Part shown: positions 11,301 to 21,274 of the stretch, piece by piece
Numbering within the stretch: position 1 is the first letter of the stretch
Layout of the letters: each line of letters opens with the position of its first letter
Assembly: GCF_048771995.1 (NCBI RefSeq)
Contig: NC_133044.1
Coordinates: forward strand, 1,756,001 to 1,820,000
Origin: Taeniopygia guttata
Taxonomy: Eukaryota; Chordata; Aves; Passeriformes; Estrildidae
DNA length: 64,000 nucleotides
Direction: 5' to 3'
Translations under genes and position numbers: made by a program
The notes under the pieces: generated by a model
What the model was told of the DNA's origin: nothing
Databases searched by the model: none
The model's input: the letters and a program-made list of their open reading frames with translations, nothing else

Positions 11301-12747
11301 TGCTGTTATTTTTTCTTGTGGCCCTTTTCTGTTTTATTCACCACTGATTAAAAGCGACCACTTGTAGAGAAATACGCTACATGGAATGAAAATATTTCCT
11401 TTTCAGGCTGACGAAGAAAATAAAAACTATGAAACTCTATTGAGTGCATTAAAGGACATTAAATACAAAGGTAAGACACTCGTGCCAGGATTTTCACAAG
11501 CTGTGTGGGGTGAGGGTAAATGTGGGTACAACCTGCAGCCACAAGCATTACAAGGGATTTTCCCCTGTGCTTTTTCCAGGGAATATAGTAAAGGTGGAAC
11601 CTTTGCCACTGAGCTCTCTCCTCCCACCTGAGGAAGACCTTGGGAGGTACTATCGCTACCAGGGGTCCCTCACCAGCCCTGACTGCTACCAGGGCGTCAT
11701 CTGGACGGTCTTTGAGAAGCCAGTGGAGCTCAGCCTGCTCCAGGTGAGTGGCAGAGGCACAGCCTGGAGGGTCTGTGCCCTGTCCCGGGCTGCCTGCCCG
11801 CAGGGTGACACCTCAGCGCCCCGTTCCCCACACACCCTCACTTGGCAGCAGCCCCAGCGTGCTCCCAGCTGACTGACCCTGTGAAATCACCCCGCAGAAA
11901 ATAGCAGGAAAGGGGCAGGAAGGGGAAATGACGGCCTGAGGGGAAAGCCAAGAAACCCCCCCAAGCTCAGGGCTTCGTCAGCAGCACTTCCACTGCTGCC
12001 ACCTGCTCAGTCCCCAGCTCCACGCCTTTTCTCCCATTGCCGGGGCAGCAGGACACAGAGATTCCAAACCCAAACCTCGGGCCCATCAGCATCAGGCAGC
12101 CCATTTTTGGTGTGCAGGCAGGAAGAGGAGATGGAGCTATGAGTGCTTGGCAAACACAGGCTGTGCTGGGAGCCTGGCTCCTCACTCACAGTGTCCTGAG
12201 CGCTGTCACCGTGCCCCCAGCACAGCCAGGGTGACAGAGGGCAGCCAGGAACGCCAGCAAGGACACAATTCCTGCTGTTCCTGTGGCGGCCGGGGCCGGG
12301 GCTGTGCGTCAGGAGCTCTGGGGGAACCAGTCCTTGTGCTGCATGGAGCTTTTGGCTGCCACGCCGAGGAAATGCCCGTGACTGCCAAGGCTGGAAGGAG
12401 CCACCACTCGCTGACCTCTCCAGCAGCTCTGCCACGGCCTTTGCTGTGAGGCTGAAGGCACCCACCAAACCCTCGGGTTCAAAACCAGAGCAGGGCAGCA
12501 CGGCTTGGCAGCGCAGAGCCCCATGGCAAGCAGATTTAACGAGTGTTGTGTTTTGCAGCTGTCCCAGTTCGCAGAGCTGCACTTTGATGGGAAGAACTCC
12601 ACTCCCATGATGGAGAATTTCCGGCCGGTGCAGCCCCTGAACGGGCGTGAGGTGCTGTGGTCGGGGGCCGGTGTTGTCCTGCCCACGGCGCGGCCGCTGC
12701 TGCTGGCCCTGGCCATGGCCTGCACCCTCAGCTCTCTGGCCCACTGA
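8255..12747 (+). CDS. CA4: Carbonic anhydrase IV, exons 2-8 (signal-peptide exon not found)
   Basis: This is an alpha-carbonic anhydrase that interconverts CO2 and bicarbonate at the outer cell surface. The coding segments are 8255-8305, 8764-8934, 10747-10904, 11035-11127, 11407-11470, 11580-11743 and 12559-12747, and every junction keeps frame. They give 295 complete residues plus a split first codon. Zinc ligands are the two His of FHLHWG (10821-10823, 10827-10829) and the first His of ELHVVH (11038-11040). The proton-shuttle His lies in NNGHT (8928-8930). The gate-keeping Glu (GSEHS) and Thr (GSLTSP) are present; the residue after that Thr is Ser. The CA IV-type N-terminal cysteines and the Cys pair in VACKGD and SPDCYQ are seen. 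The C-terminus has WSGAG followed by a hydrophobic tail, as expected for a GPI signal. A CA4-USP32 tail-to-tail arrangement supports CA4 rather than CA15. Exon 1, with the start codon and signal peptide, is not identified. Confidence 0.93.
8526..8652. repeat. Minisatellite of about 19-23 bp in CA4 intron
   Basis: The core AAATGTAAAAATCAA recurs about five times with spacers such as GTACAC, ATATCC and ACTACAC. More degenerate units extend to the left. It lies in the CA4 intron about 110 bp before exon 3. Confidence 0.9.
8764..8934 (+). CDS. CA4: CA4 coding exon 3
   Basis: It runs from DPSQW to ENNGHT and includes CKGDRQSPVNI, typical of alpha-CAs, and the proton-shuttle His. The acceptor is CAG at 8761-8763. 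The donor is GC (8935-8936) in the context CAG|GCAAGT. Joining to exon 4 restores NNGHTVKV in frame; the nearby GT at 8939 would instead create a stop. Confidence 0.92.
8935..10746 (+). other. CA4: CA4 intron with GC-AG splice sites
   Basis: The 1.8-kb intron begins GCAAGT after CAG and ends TTTTTTCCCCAG. GC donors need strong pairing elsewhere to U1, and this one has the full CAG|GCAAGT context. The interior is AT-rich and I see no coding segment in it. Confidence 0.88.
10747..10904 (+). CDS. CA4: CA4 coding exon 4 (zinc-binding core)
   Basis: It encodes VKVALDTSPK through GEKYPME. It carries FHLHWG with two zinc-binding His, and GSEHS with the conserved Glu that orients the active-site Thr. 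The acceptor is CCCCAG and the donor GTAGGT. The exon ends in phase 0 after ATG GAG. Confidence 0.95.
11035..11127 (+). CDS. CA4: CA4 coding exon 5
   Basis: It encodes LHVVHIREDASN through LAVLAFFIK, 31 residues. The first His is the third zinc ligand. Both ends are phase 0; the acceptor is TTCCAG and the donor GTAGGC. Confidence 0.95.
11407..11470 (+). CDS. CA4: CA4 coding exon 6
   Basis: It encodes ADEENKNYETLLSALKDIKYK plus the first base of a Gly codon. The acceptor is TTTCAG and the donor GTAAGA. Length and phase match the short helix-containing exon of alpha-CAs. Confidence 0.92.
11580..11743 (+). CDS. CA4: CA4 coding exon 7
   Basis: It encodes GNIVKVEPL through VELSLLQ, with YYRYQGSLTSPDC, the substrate-site loop holding the catalytic Thr and the Cys that pairs with the exon 3 Cys in CA IV. 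GVIWTVF matches the following beta strand. The donor is GTGAGT. Confidence 0.95.
12559..12747 (+). CDS. CA4: CA4 final coding exon with GPI-anchor signal
   Basis: It encodes LSQFAELHFDG through LSSLAH and a TGA stop, 62 residues. ENFRPVQPLNGREV is the conserved alpha-CA C-terminal strand. WSGAG followed by a Leu/Ala-rich tail resembles the human CA4 GPI attachment site and signal. The exon is much more GC-rich than its flanks. Confidence 0.94.
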   Translation: MSQFAELHFDGKNSTPMMENFRPVQPLNGREVLWSGAGVVLPTARPLLLALAMACTLSSLAH

Positions 12748-13030
12748 GCCCTCCCCGCCTCATTCACCATCCTGGGCCTTCACTTCTTGGTATTTTTGCT
12801 GTTCTTTGTCTCAGCCTCTCGTGAATTTTGTCCCAGTACAGCCTTGTCCTCCTCCAGACATTAACCAAGGGCTTCCGTGCTGCTCTGGTGCAAGCCAAAC
12901 CACCAGAACTCAAAGGAGCTGGGAAGTAAAGCAATGAAACCCAAACCACCAGAACTCAAAGGAGCTGGGAGATAAAGCAATGAAAATTCAATTTGAAAAG
13001 CCAATACACTCAGAGAAAGCGTTAGTCTGG
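12748..13030 (+). other. CA4: CA4 3' UTR and likely cleavage zone
   Basis: No canonical AATAAA or ATTAAA follows the stop within about 800 bp. The first canonical AATAAA cluster is near 13588. Variant hexamers occur at 12925 (AGTAAA), 12971 (GATAAA) and 13003 (AATACA). Short 3' UTRs are known for mammalian CA4, so an end near 12.95-13.03 kb is the best guess. Confidence 0.4.
12895..12986 (+). repeat. 46-bp tandem duplication in CA4 3' UTR
   Basis: Two adjacent 46-bp copies (12895-12940 and 12941-12986) begin CCAAACCACCAGAACTC and are nearly identical. At the same unit position copy 1 has AGTAAA (12925-12930) and copy 2 has GATAAA (12971-12976), both variant poly(A) hexamers. Confidence 0.95.
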
Positions 13031-13584
13031 GTTATTTTGTAGTTTTAAGGCAGCACTGGAAGGAGCTGCACAGAGAACCTTGGACAGGAATCTGTTCTTA
13101 AGTGCCTGTGACGGGGTTGGTTTGGAGCACGTTTACATTCAGCACTGCAAATCTGGCAGTGAAATGTGGAGTAATTCCTACAACCCCACACTGTCCTACC
13201 TGAAGGTACAACACAGAGCAAAGATAAATGCTCACACACAACCCTCATCCCCTGCAGGGAAGGGCACTCACCCAGCACATAAATCCCCCTCCTTCCTTCA
13301 GAATATCTCAGTTATTTTCAGACAAGGACACTGGGTTCCTTCCAGCCAATCTCCTGCTGGGGCTACCAGGTTCCTCTCTTATTTATTCACCTCTCTCTGG
13401 GATGCCATGGCCAATGTGATGTGCTGGGGAGCAGCAGGGAGGCTCATCCCCACCAACCAGAGGCACATCTGTGGAAATTCCCTCTCTTTGGAGGGCTGCT
13501 TCTGAAGCAGGAGACTCTGATCATCCTTTGTAGTTGATATTTGCCTAATGAAATAGGACAGCTCAAGAAATGGCTCTTTCTTAC

Positions 13585-13636
13585 ATATAAATAAATAAAT
13601 ATATATATATTTCTTTTATATATATAATTTTTTATA
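13585..13636. repeat. AT-rich simple repeat
   Basis: TAAA units run into alternating TA and then T-rich sequence. It includes the first canonical AATAAA motifs downstream of CA4. Confidence 0.8.
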
Positions 13637-14271
13637 GTAGCATACCTGCAATAGTCACATATGGCCAAGATGCATAGTTTTTTCCAAGAAGATTGTGGTT
13701 TGAACCAATTCCTTCAGATCTTACCCCATTACTTATAGAAAATACATTTCCTTGTATTATTCTAGTTCTCCCTCTGAAGAGGGACATAATATTTCTCCTT
13801 GGATAGTGCCATATAACATGTTACAGCTTCTTTTAGGATTTTAGATTTTGGCCACACCAAAATAGGATTTCATATTAGCAGATTTGTATTTAATTTTCCT
13901 TTAAGGGCAATGTTTGCAGAGATAACTTTATATATTTTCAGGAAAATCCTGGCAATGAGAGCAACCACAGCTCACCAAAAGCAGGGAAATTATTTTCATA
14001 TTAATCAATCAGTAAAGCTTTAAAAAAAAACATATGGGAAATTAAATTAACCTATTTAAGTTTAAAGGAAAGATTAATACTTTAACTGTATTTTTATGTA
14101 ACTGAATATCTTTGGAGGAGCAAACAGAAATGAAATATTAAAGGTGAACAACAGACCTATATTTGAATTGTTCTGAGTTTTTATTTCTTTTGTCCTTGCT
14201 GAAGGGGACTCCATGAACTCTTTCAGAAGAGGAGCATGACTTTTCCCCCGTTCCCTGTTTTCTTCACAATA

Positions 14272-14300
14272 TTTAGGGCTGGGTTTAGGGCTGGGTTTGC
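14272..14300. repeat. Short GGGCTGGGTTTA direct repeat
   Basis: TTTAGGGCTGGG occurs twice in tandem with a 12-bp period. It is too short and too diverged to be telomeric. Confidence 0.7.
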
Positions 14301-15932
14301 ATTTCTGGGGCAGGGATGTGCAGTGCCTTGGGATGTTTCCACTGTCAGCAGAGCTCAGGGCTCTGTTTCACAGGGTGAACCTGCACTCAGCAGGTTCTGG
14401 AGTCTGGCACCTTGCCCAGGAGTGCAGAGCTGCTGCCCAACCCCACCCAGCTCCCAGCACAGGGAATTCCTGCTCCCAAAGCAGCGATGGGAACACTCCT
14501 TGGATACCTGAGAAACCCTTTTGCACTGACCAAGGTGTGCAGGAGCCACCATCCCTCTCCTTCAGGCTATTTCCTCAATTCTCAGTTCACAGACAGCTCT
14601 CCAAGGGGTGAGGGGATAAACCCTGCAGGATCTGGCTCAGCTGTCATTCATTGCTAATAATAAATGATCAATCACAGGGCACAGCCACAATGGAACAGAT
14701 TAATACAGAGCTACAAGGAAGAAAAAATCTGCTGGAAAGAGGGTGAGCCTTCTCTAAGAGCTCTTCAGCACCAGCCCCAGTGGGAATAAAACCTCCCTGG
14801 ACAAGGATCAGTGTTTTCACTGAGCAGCTCAGTGCTGTGGCAGTGAGGGAAATGCTCCATCTGCTCCTGTGACAGGGATGGAGACCAGCCTGTGCTCTGC
14901 CTGAGGGCCCTCCTGGCACCCAGGTTCTGCTCCGGGCAGGAGGTGACAAGGACAGGACCAGCAGGGAATAAACAAACCCCCTCAAAAAAAACTATTCCCA
15001 AGAAAAGACAAGAAGGCTTTGAGTGGGACATCTGATTTGCTTTGGATGGTTATGGAAAAGCAATTTGCTGTTGCACAGGTAATCTGAGGTGCTGGTTTTC
15101 AGGAATGTTGTCTCAGCGACGTTTGGCATGAAATTCTATTATTGTGAAGACACCAGGAAATGACAGTCACTCCTGAAGGACAAATAGCCAAGGCATGATA
15201 CAGGAAAGGGTGGGGGGGAGGAACAGAAGCATTTGGAAGGATCCAGCAAGAACATTATTTTCCCATGTCCATTAGGGTTAGCACAGAACTGCACTGATAC
15301 ATTTCACATATGCTGGAGCAAGAGCTGATGGCTGTGGGGCTGAAAGCTTCAGTCCCAGGGAAAATGAAACAACACTGGCAATTAAAATTGGTGTTAAAAC
15401 AAATAAAACAACCAGGGGTTTGTACAACCCATCCAAAAGCAATCCTTTCCCACCTTTGGGCTGCACCTGGGTTTGAGAGCAGCTCTGGAGGTGTGAGAGG
15501 TGAAGGCACTGCTCCTTCCCAGTCATCAGAGGGGCAGGGGGTGACAGCAGGGACAGGCACAAAAAAATCCTCATACAATGTGTCTCCAGTAAAATATTTT
15601 TCTCAGGAAGCACAGAGAGACAAGGAAACCAAACCATTACTCACTAGAAATGTATTTACATTACCCACAAATAATTCTGACAAATTTGGCAACTCCACTT
15701 ACAATGAGCTCCTCCTGTGACAAAACACCAGCTCAAAATGAACTTGTCTGGACAAAATTAGTTTTCTGTGACTGCTGGGAGAGAAGGACAAAGGTTTTTC
15801 CTTTGTCCTTTTCTTCCTTGCCCAGCCAGATGTGGATTCCACAGGGAAAATAGCACTTGCCAGCACCTTCCCCATGAAAAAGATGTCACACAGCAAATCC
15901 ACATAAAAAAATCCATTCATCCACCTGTAGTC

Positions 15933-15953
15933 AAAAAAAAAAAAAAAAAAAAA
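15933..15953. repeat. Poly(A) run
   Basis: An uninterrupted run of 21 A. No retroposed gene or element body is recognised upstream of it. Confidence 0.9.
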
Positions 15954-16045
15954 GATACAGAGAAGCCAGCAAACTTCCCAGGCTGGTTTTAAAGTTTAGT
16001 AAACAGGGATACCATTGCACAGGAGCAACACCCCAAAAATCACAT

Positions 16046-16092
16046 CTGGACTCAATGATCTTAAAGCCTACATGATTCTATTATTCTATAAA
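16046..16092 (+). mobile_element. CR1 LINE 3'-end fragment
   Basis: TGGACTCAATGATCTTAAAG followed by ATGATTCTATTATTCTATAA resembles the CR1 3' end with its terminal ATTCTATG repeats, in sense orientation. It is short and diverged. Confidence 0.55.
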
Positions 16093-19000
16093 TTATTCCA
16101 TGAAAAATTAGTACTCTTGGAGATGGGAGGCACCTTTTGATAGAGCTAAAAGTGGACTTGGTGAGTTTCTTCCATGAAGCACTAAAATAAGATGGGATTT
16201 TAAAACTCTGTAATGACAGAAAAACAAATTACCTGGGAACTGAGGTGGCTGTGGAAAAATGCTTTGTGTGGGAGAAATTCATACGTAAATTGGATTTTTA
16301 AAGAAAGGAAATGTAGGGTTTACTGGTAAATTATATGTACCTGTGGAAAAGGCAGTGAAAAACCCCAGCTGGAGGCACAGCAGGACCACAGAGACCTCAG
16401 CCAGGACACTTTTCCTTCCTGATCTCCTCCAAACTCCTCCTGATCAGACACAGCTCCTGCAAGACAAATGCTAAGGATGGGAACATGCAGTTTTCATTAC
16501 AAGGTTTAAATGCATTTCCTAAAAATAACCTGCTGTTTGGGGCTTTTAGTATCAGAAATAAATCCATATACACCACTAAAAGCTGATTATAATTAGTCAC
16601 ACAAGTAAAATTATGAGTGTAATTAACTACAGCAATTAATTGAAATGCCTTTGGCACATTATTTCCATTCTCGCAGTTGAATGCAATTTGCATTTAAAGT
16701 TATATCATAAAGGGTATATGATGGTAATCAATTTGGGTTATTTTATTACCTTTTACCTATTAACATCTTCTGAAGTGATTTAGACATCCAGCATTCAAAC
16801 ACAGTTTGATGTAAAAGAAACCCAAACAGCTGACATTGTTTTAATGAGTTTTGTTTCCCCACTATCCACTCCAAACCATCTTAACTTTTCCCTGCCCTTC
16901 CTTTTTACTGCTTCACAAAACCACCTTGGTTTCCATGGAGTGGAATCACCTTTAGAGTGCCACCAGCCTTCCCTCCCCACCTCGCCAGGGCTGCTCCTGT
17001 TCCCAGCACACTGAGAGATCTTGATGGATGAGTTTCCAGATTGGGGGTGGTTATGAAGAATTTATGAGAGAGAAAGAAAGGCAGAGAAATTTTAACATTT
17101 TGCTGATTGTGCTGATGTCGAGATTAAACTCCAAATAAATCATAGACAATCTCTATCAAGAGTGCAGTATCTCTGTAAGCCTCCAGTCACTGGAGTTTGT
17201 GGTACACAAAGCTCTCAGCTTTACACAAAATGCTTTTCACACAGGCAGTAAAACATAATGGCTCATGTCCTGGAGCCCAGCAGCACTGGGAAACATAAGA
17301 ATAATCCTGGTAGAGCAGCAGTGACCTCCCTGAGGAAAACAAAACGAGTTGAAGTCTTAAAAGAGCAGGATAAAGACAAAAAATGAACTGTGGAGGTGCT
17401 GAAGCTTCTCTGGGAAGCTGAGACCCTCAGTGGCTGAGGATGCCCCATGTTCTGTGCAGCCCTTTCTGCCAAAGGCATCTGAGGAAAGGAGGATTCACCA
17501 CTCATTCCCACCTCCTCAGGGAATTCCAGGGCTCCAGATCCTTGGTCCAGCTCAGACATTTTGTGGACTGGGAGCTGGGAGAGCCCCAGGAATGTGGAGA
17601 GAGCTCAGCCCACAGAGCAGGTTGGGAGCAGAAAAACTGCCAAGGCTCCATTTCCTCCAAGGGTTTTATAATCCTTTTTTTAAACAATTTTTTTTTTTTT
17701 GATTGGCAGGAACACATTGTCTTATCAAGCACTGCAAAAAGGGCTCTGGTGTCACATCACCCCCCCTGGGACGGGTTCCTGCTGTCCCTTTGTTCATGTG
17801 GCACTGCCAGGCCATAAACGGGACCTTGGGGTTTATGATCCCGCAGATAGGAGCACACATGTGTTGGAACCTGATGGATTTCTTCCTTAAAAAAAGGGCA
17901 TTAAAGCTCATAAAGCACAAACAGTCCAATTACTTTTAAAATCTGATGGAATTCCTGCCACAGCCGTGGGGCCGTGGCAGCGAAGGCCCGGTGGGACCAC
18001 GGGCAGCCCACAGGTCAGGATTTACAAATGGCTCAGGTAAATAAAGCTTATTAACATCAAAATCCTGCCCTGTGTGTTCCTCAGAACGACCTCGGGCAGG
18101 ATTCAGCCTCGGGACATGGGCAGAAATTCAGTGAAACCACAGGAGGATTTTCCCTCATGGGCACAGGGATTGACAGCACCGCCTCACAGGGAGGTGGTGA
18201 GGGGATGAGCTCCACTCATTTACTGAAGAAAACCAGCAAAATATATAAGATAGAATTCATTTCCTCTCCTCCCATCCCTTGCTCCTTTTTTCCCTTTTCT
18301 TTAAAAAAAAGAATCCCCACCAATGACTGCAAAATTCAGTTTGACCAGCTGCTCAAAGGAACAAACCAGGGGTGCAAAACAGGCTGGAATGCACAGCCAG
18401 GGAAAAACCAGGCACGTGAGGAAACGGTAAAGATTAGGTGGAAACAGCAATATTCTGGAGGAAAAATTCAATTAGGGCCCTACCAAAAGAAATAAAATCC
18501 CAGACAGGGCACAGCACACCTGCAGAAATTAAAGATAATATATAGTGACCTGCCCACGACGCACTTGGCTTTTGGTGATCCAGCTATTTGGGGAATCCTA
18601 AGCAGTAAAACTGCTGGAAAGTTTTTGATGTGGTTTGCAAAGATTGTCAGCATCAGCCAGCTGAGCTCCAGCAGGGAATCTGCAGGGAAATTATTGTGGC
18701 AAAGGCGGCTGAGAGGGCTTGAAGGACTGGGAATGGTGCAGGTTGTTGTCCAGCTGACAGGACAGCACAGCCAGCCAAAATAAATCTGGCCCCTCTCTGC
18801 AAGCAGTCTTCCTCAAATGCCTTCCTTTGGAGTAATCTTTTATTTTAACCAAAATACACAAACAAAAGAAAATAGTGTCAGTTTTACTATTGTATGCATG
18901 AATCAAAAATATCCACTATAATCATCACCAAAATAAATTATTGTCCCGGTCTGAAATGGTGGGAAACTGCAGTTTTCCTTCCATTCAAGTGGAGGACATT

Positions 19001-20875
19001 TTATGGAAAGATAGTCCTCAGGGATAACTTACATTTTCATGGATTTAAGTGAGAGGTATTAGATATTTATTTATATTATCGCTGCGCATATTGAATTTAG
19101 TACTGTGGGAAACGGAACAAGAGCCTGATGAGGCTCTTAAATGATCATTTTTATGCAAGAAAAATGAAGGATGACACTTCCAAAGGGGCAGAAGCCCCTT
19201 AAAACAGCATCTTTCCATTAAAATGAAATAGCAGATAGAATATATTTTGATGTATGGGTGACTGCGTTCTTGTTCTTTAGGCAGGTGAATTCCATGCAGC
19301 ATTTCCTCAGTAAAGCACTTTCCAGCTGCATTTTAAGACAGAGAACCCAGCTAAGAAAACCCTTCCCTGTCCCCCTTTTCCCTCTTTAATTTTTTTTTTT
19401 TTTTTAAGCACAAAGCAAAAGAAGTTTTGTTTAACGGGCCGGAGCAATCAGAGGGATCAGAGCTCAGGTTGCGGACGTGTCAGCTTTTCCACCACCGATC
19501 CTGTTCCCCTCAGCCATCCTGCATTTATTTTTAAAAGGTCATTAAGCAAGACACAAAAGGTGAAGTGCAACGTTACAGATTTATAACCTGGCTGGGCTCT
19601 GCCTGGAACACAGAGCTCAGGTACAGGAGGAGTCTCTTTGTGCTCTGCGACATCAAAGCCCAGCAGCCAAAGGCAGGGGAAGATATTCAGAAGGGAAATT
19701 CTCATCTGTGTTCTATCCCCCACCTCCCTTTAGCCATCCCTTAGTGCATTTTGTTTATTTGAACTCTACTCTTCCTCACACTCAACTTGGCTTTTGCTGT
19801 GTGGCAGCACCTGCCACTCTCATGGAAGAAAACCTCAAATTATAGCCAGAGGTTTGGGCCCAGTTAAATTAGTTAAACAAGAGATTTCATGCTAAAAGCT
19901 GATCATTCTTCAGATCACTCTTAATTCTTACTACTTAAACTGCAATTAGAGCAGCCAGATCTCTGTATTACGTTAAAATCCAAATTTAATGTCCTTTTTA
20001 ACTGAGCCACTATCTGAACACATACACACTGAAAACAATCACCGTCTCTCTCATAATTCATTCATAATCATTTAAAGGAAAAAAAAATAAAAAGGAATTG
20101 GAAGGAAAGGTAAGAAATTTAAACACCCAGTGTGACATCCTTGCTCACATCTCGTGGCCAAGCTGCTCCTCTGATATGCTGCCAACTCTTCATCAAAAAG
20201 CTTCCACTCCAACTCTCTTTGTTACCAGCTAAATGCTGGGGCTGCCTGTGCTCAAAGGGTCTGTGGGCCCAGAGATTTATTCCCTGGCGTGTGTCTTTAA
20301 ACAGGAACATTTATATAATCAAACCTGCAGATAAAAAGGCACGGCCACATGGAGAGCAAACATTTCCAAGGCGTTAGCTCCTGAGCAAGGTCCCAGACAC
20401 GAGCGTGTGCTCCCAGCCAGCGCACAGCACCGTGTGGAATCCTCCACTGCCGCTTCAAACACTGCTTGGGTACAACAGGACTGGCTTTGATTGAATGTTT
20501 TTTTTTATTCCATATCAGAGGGAAAGCACCACAGAACAAAAATTCATCCACCTTTCTGTTCTGGATGCTCCCAACACAAACCTCCAGCACTGAGCTGTGG
20601 TTGAAATCATCACTGCATGAACTGCTGAGCGCAGAGCTCCAACTTCAGCCAGCTCAGCCCTGATCTCTCCAGTTCCCCGGGGCTGGTTTGGACTGGGGAG
20701 GGCTGGGGCTGTGCCCCAGCTGTGTCCTGACAGCGCTGAGCTGAGGGGGATCATCACAGCCCAGATTTAATGGCTCTGCTGCTGCCAAGTATTCATAAAT
20801 ATTTGAGTCTGCGTGGCTCTGGGGTATGCTCATCCTGCCCCATTGCTGAACTCCTCCTCCCTCTCCTGGAATCCC

Positions 20876-21065
20876 AGGGTGGTTTGGGTTGGAAGGGACA
20901 TTAAACATCCTCATCCCACCCCTGCCATGGCAGGGACACCTTCCACCATCCCAGGCTGCTCCAAGCCCCATCCAGCCTGGCCTTGGGCACTTCCAGGGAT
21001 CCAGGGGCAGCCACAGCTGCTCTGGACAAGCCCCCCCACATCCCCTGCCCTCCCCAGGCACCAGG
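20876..21065 (-). mobile_element. CR1 LINE 3'-end fragment, antisense
   Basis: On the + strand it reads GGTTTGGGTTGGAAGGGACA, then CCATGGCAGGGACACCTTCC and CCATCCAGCCTGGCCTTGG. This is the reverse complement of the CR1 3' end that precedes the terminal ATTCTATG repeats. The 5' part is truncated, as usual for CR1. Confidence 0.9.
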
Positions 21066-21254
21066 GGACAGCTGTCACCCTGTCACCCTGCCACCCGAGC
21101 CCCTGGAGGAGGGATCTGCCTCACAATGTCCGGGCTGAGCTCTGTAATCACCCTGTTCCTTGCATTGTCTCCCTACTCCAAACATCACAGTACAAACACC
21201 ATTTGTAAGGGTTTTGATTTGCCAGTGCTGCTGTTGGATCCCTTTTCTGGCCCT

Positions 21255-21274
21255 GCAGCAGCAGCAGCAGCAGC
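21255..21274. repeat. Short CAG repeat
   Basis: Six CAG triplets occur in the spacer just after CCCTG. No coding context is evident. Confidence 0.9.

Noticed and set aside
12007..12744. 245-codon open frame on the - strand over CA4 intron 7 and exon 8.
   Set aside because: It lies antisense to a well-supported exon in GC-rich sequence with few stops and has no domain.
14272..14300. TTTAGGG-containing repeat as a telomere-like interstitial array.
   Set aside because: The unit is TTTAGGGCTGGG, only two copies, not the vertebrate TTAGGG repeat.
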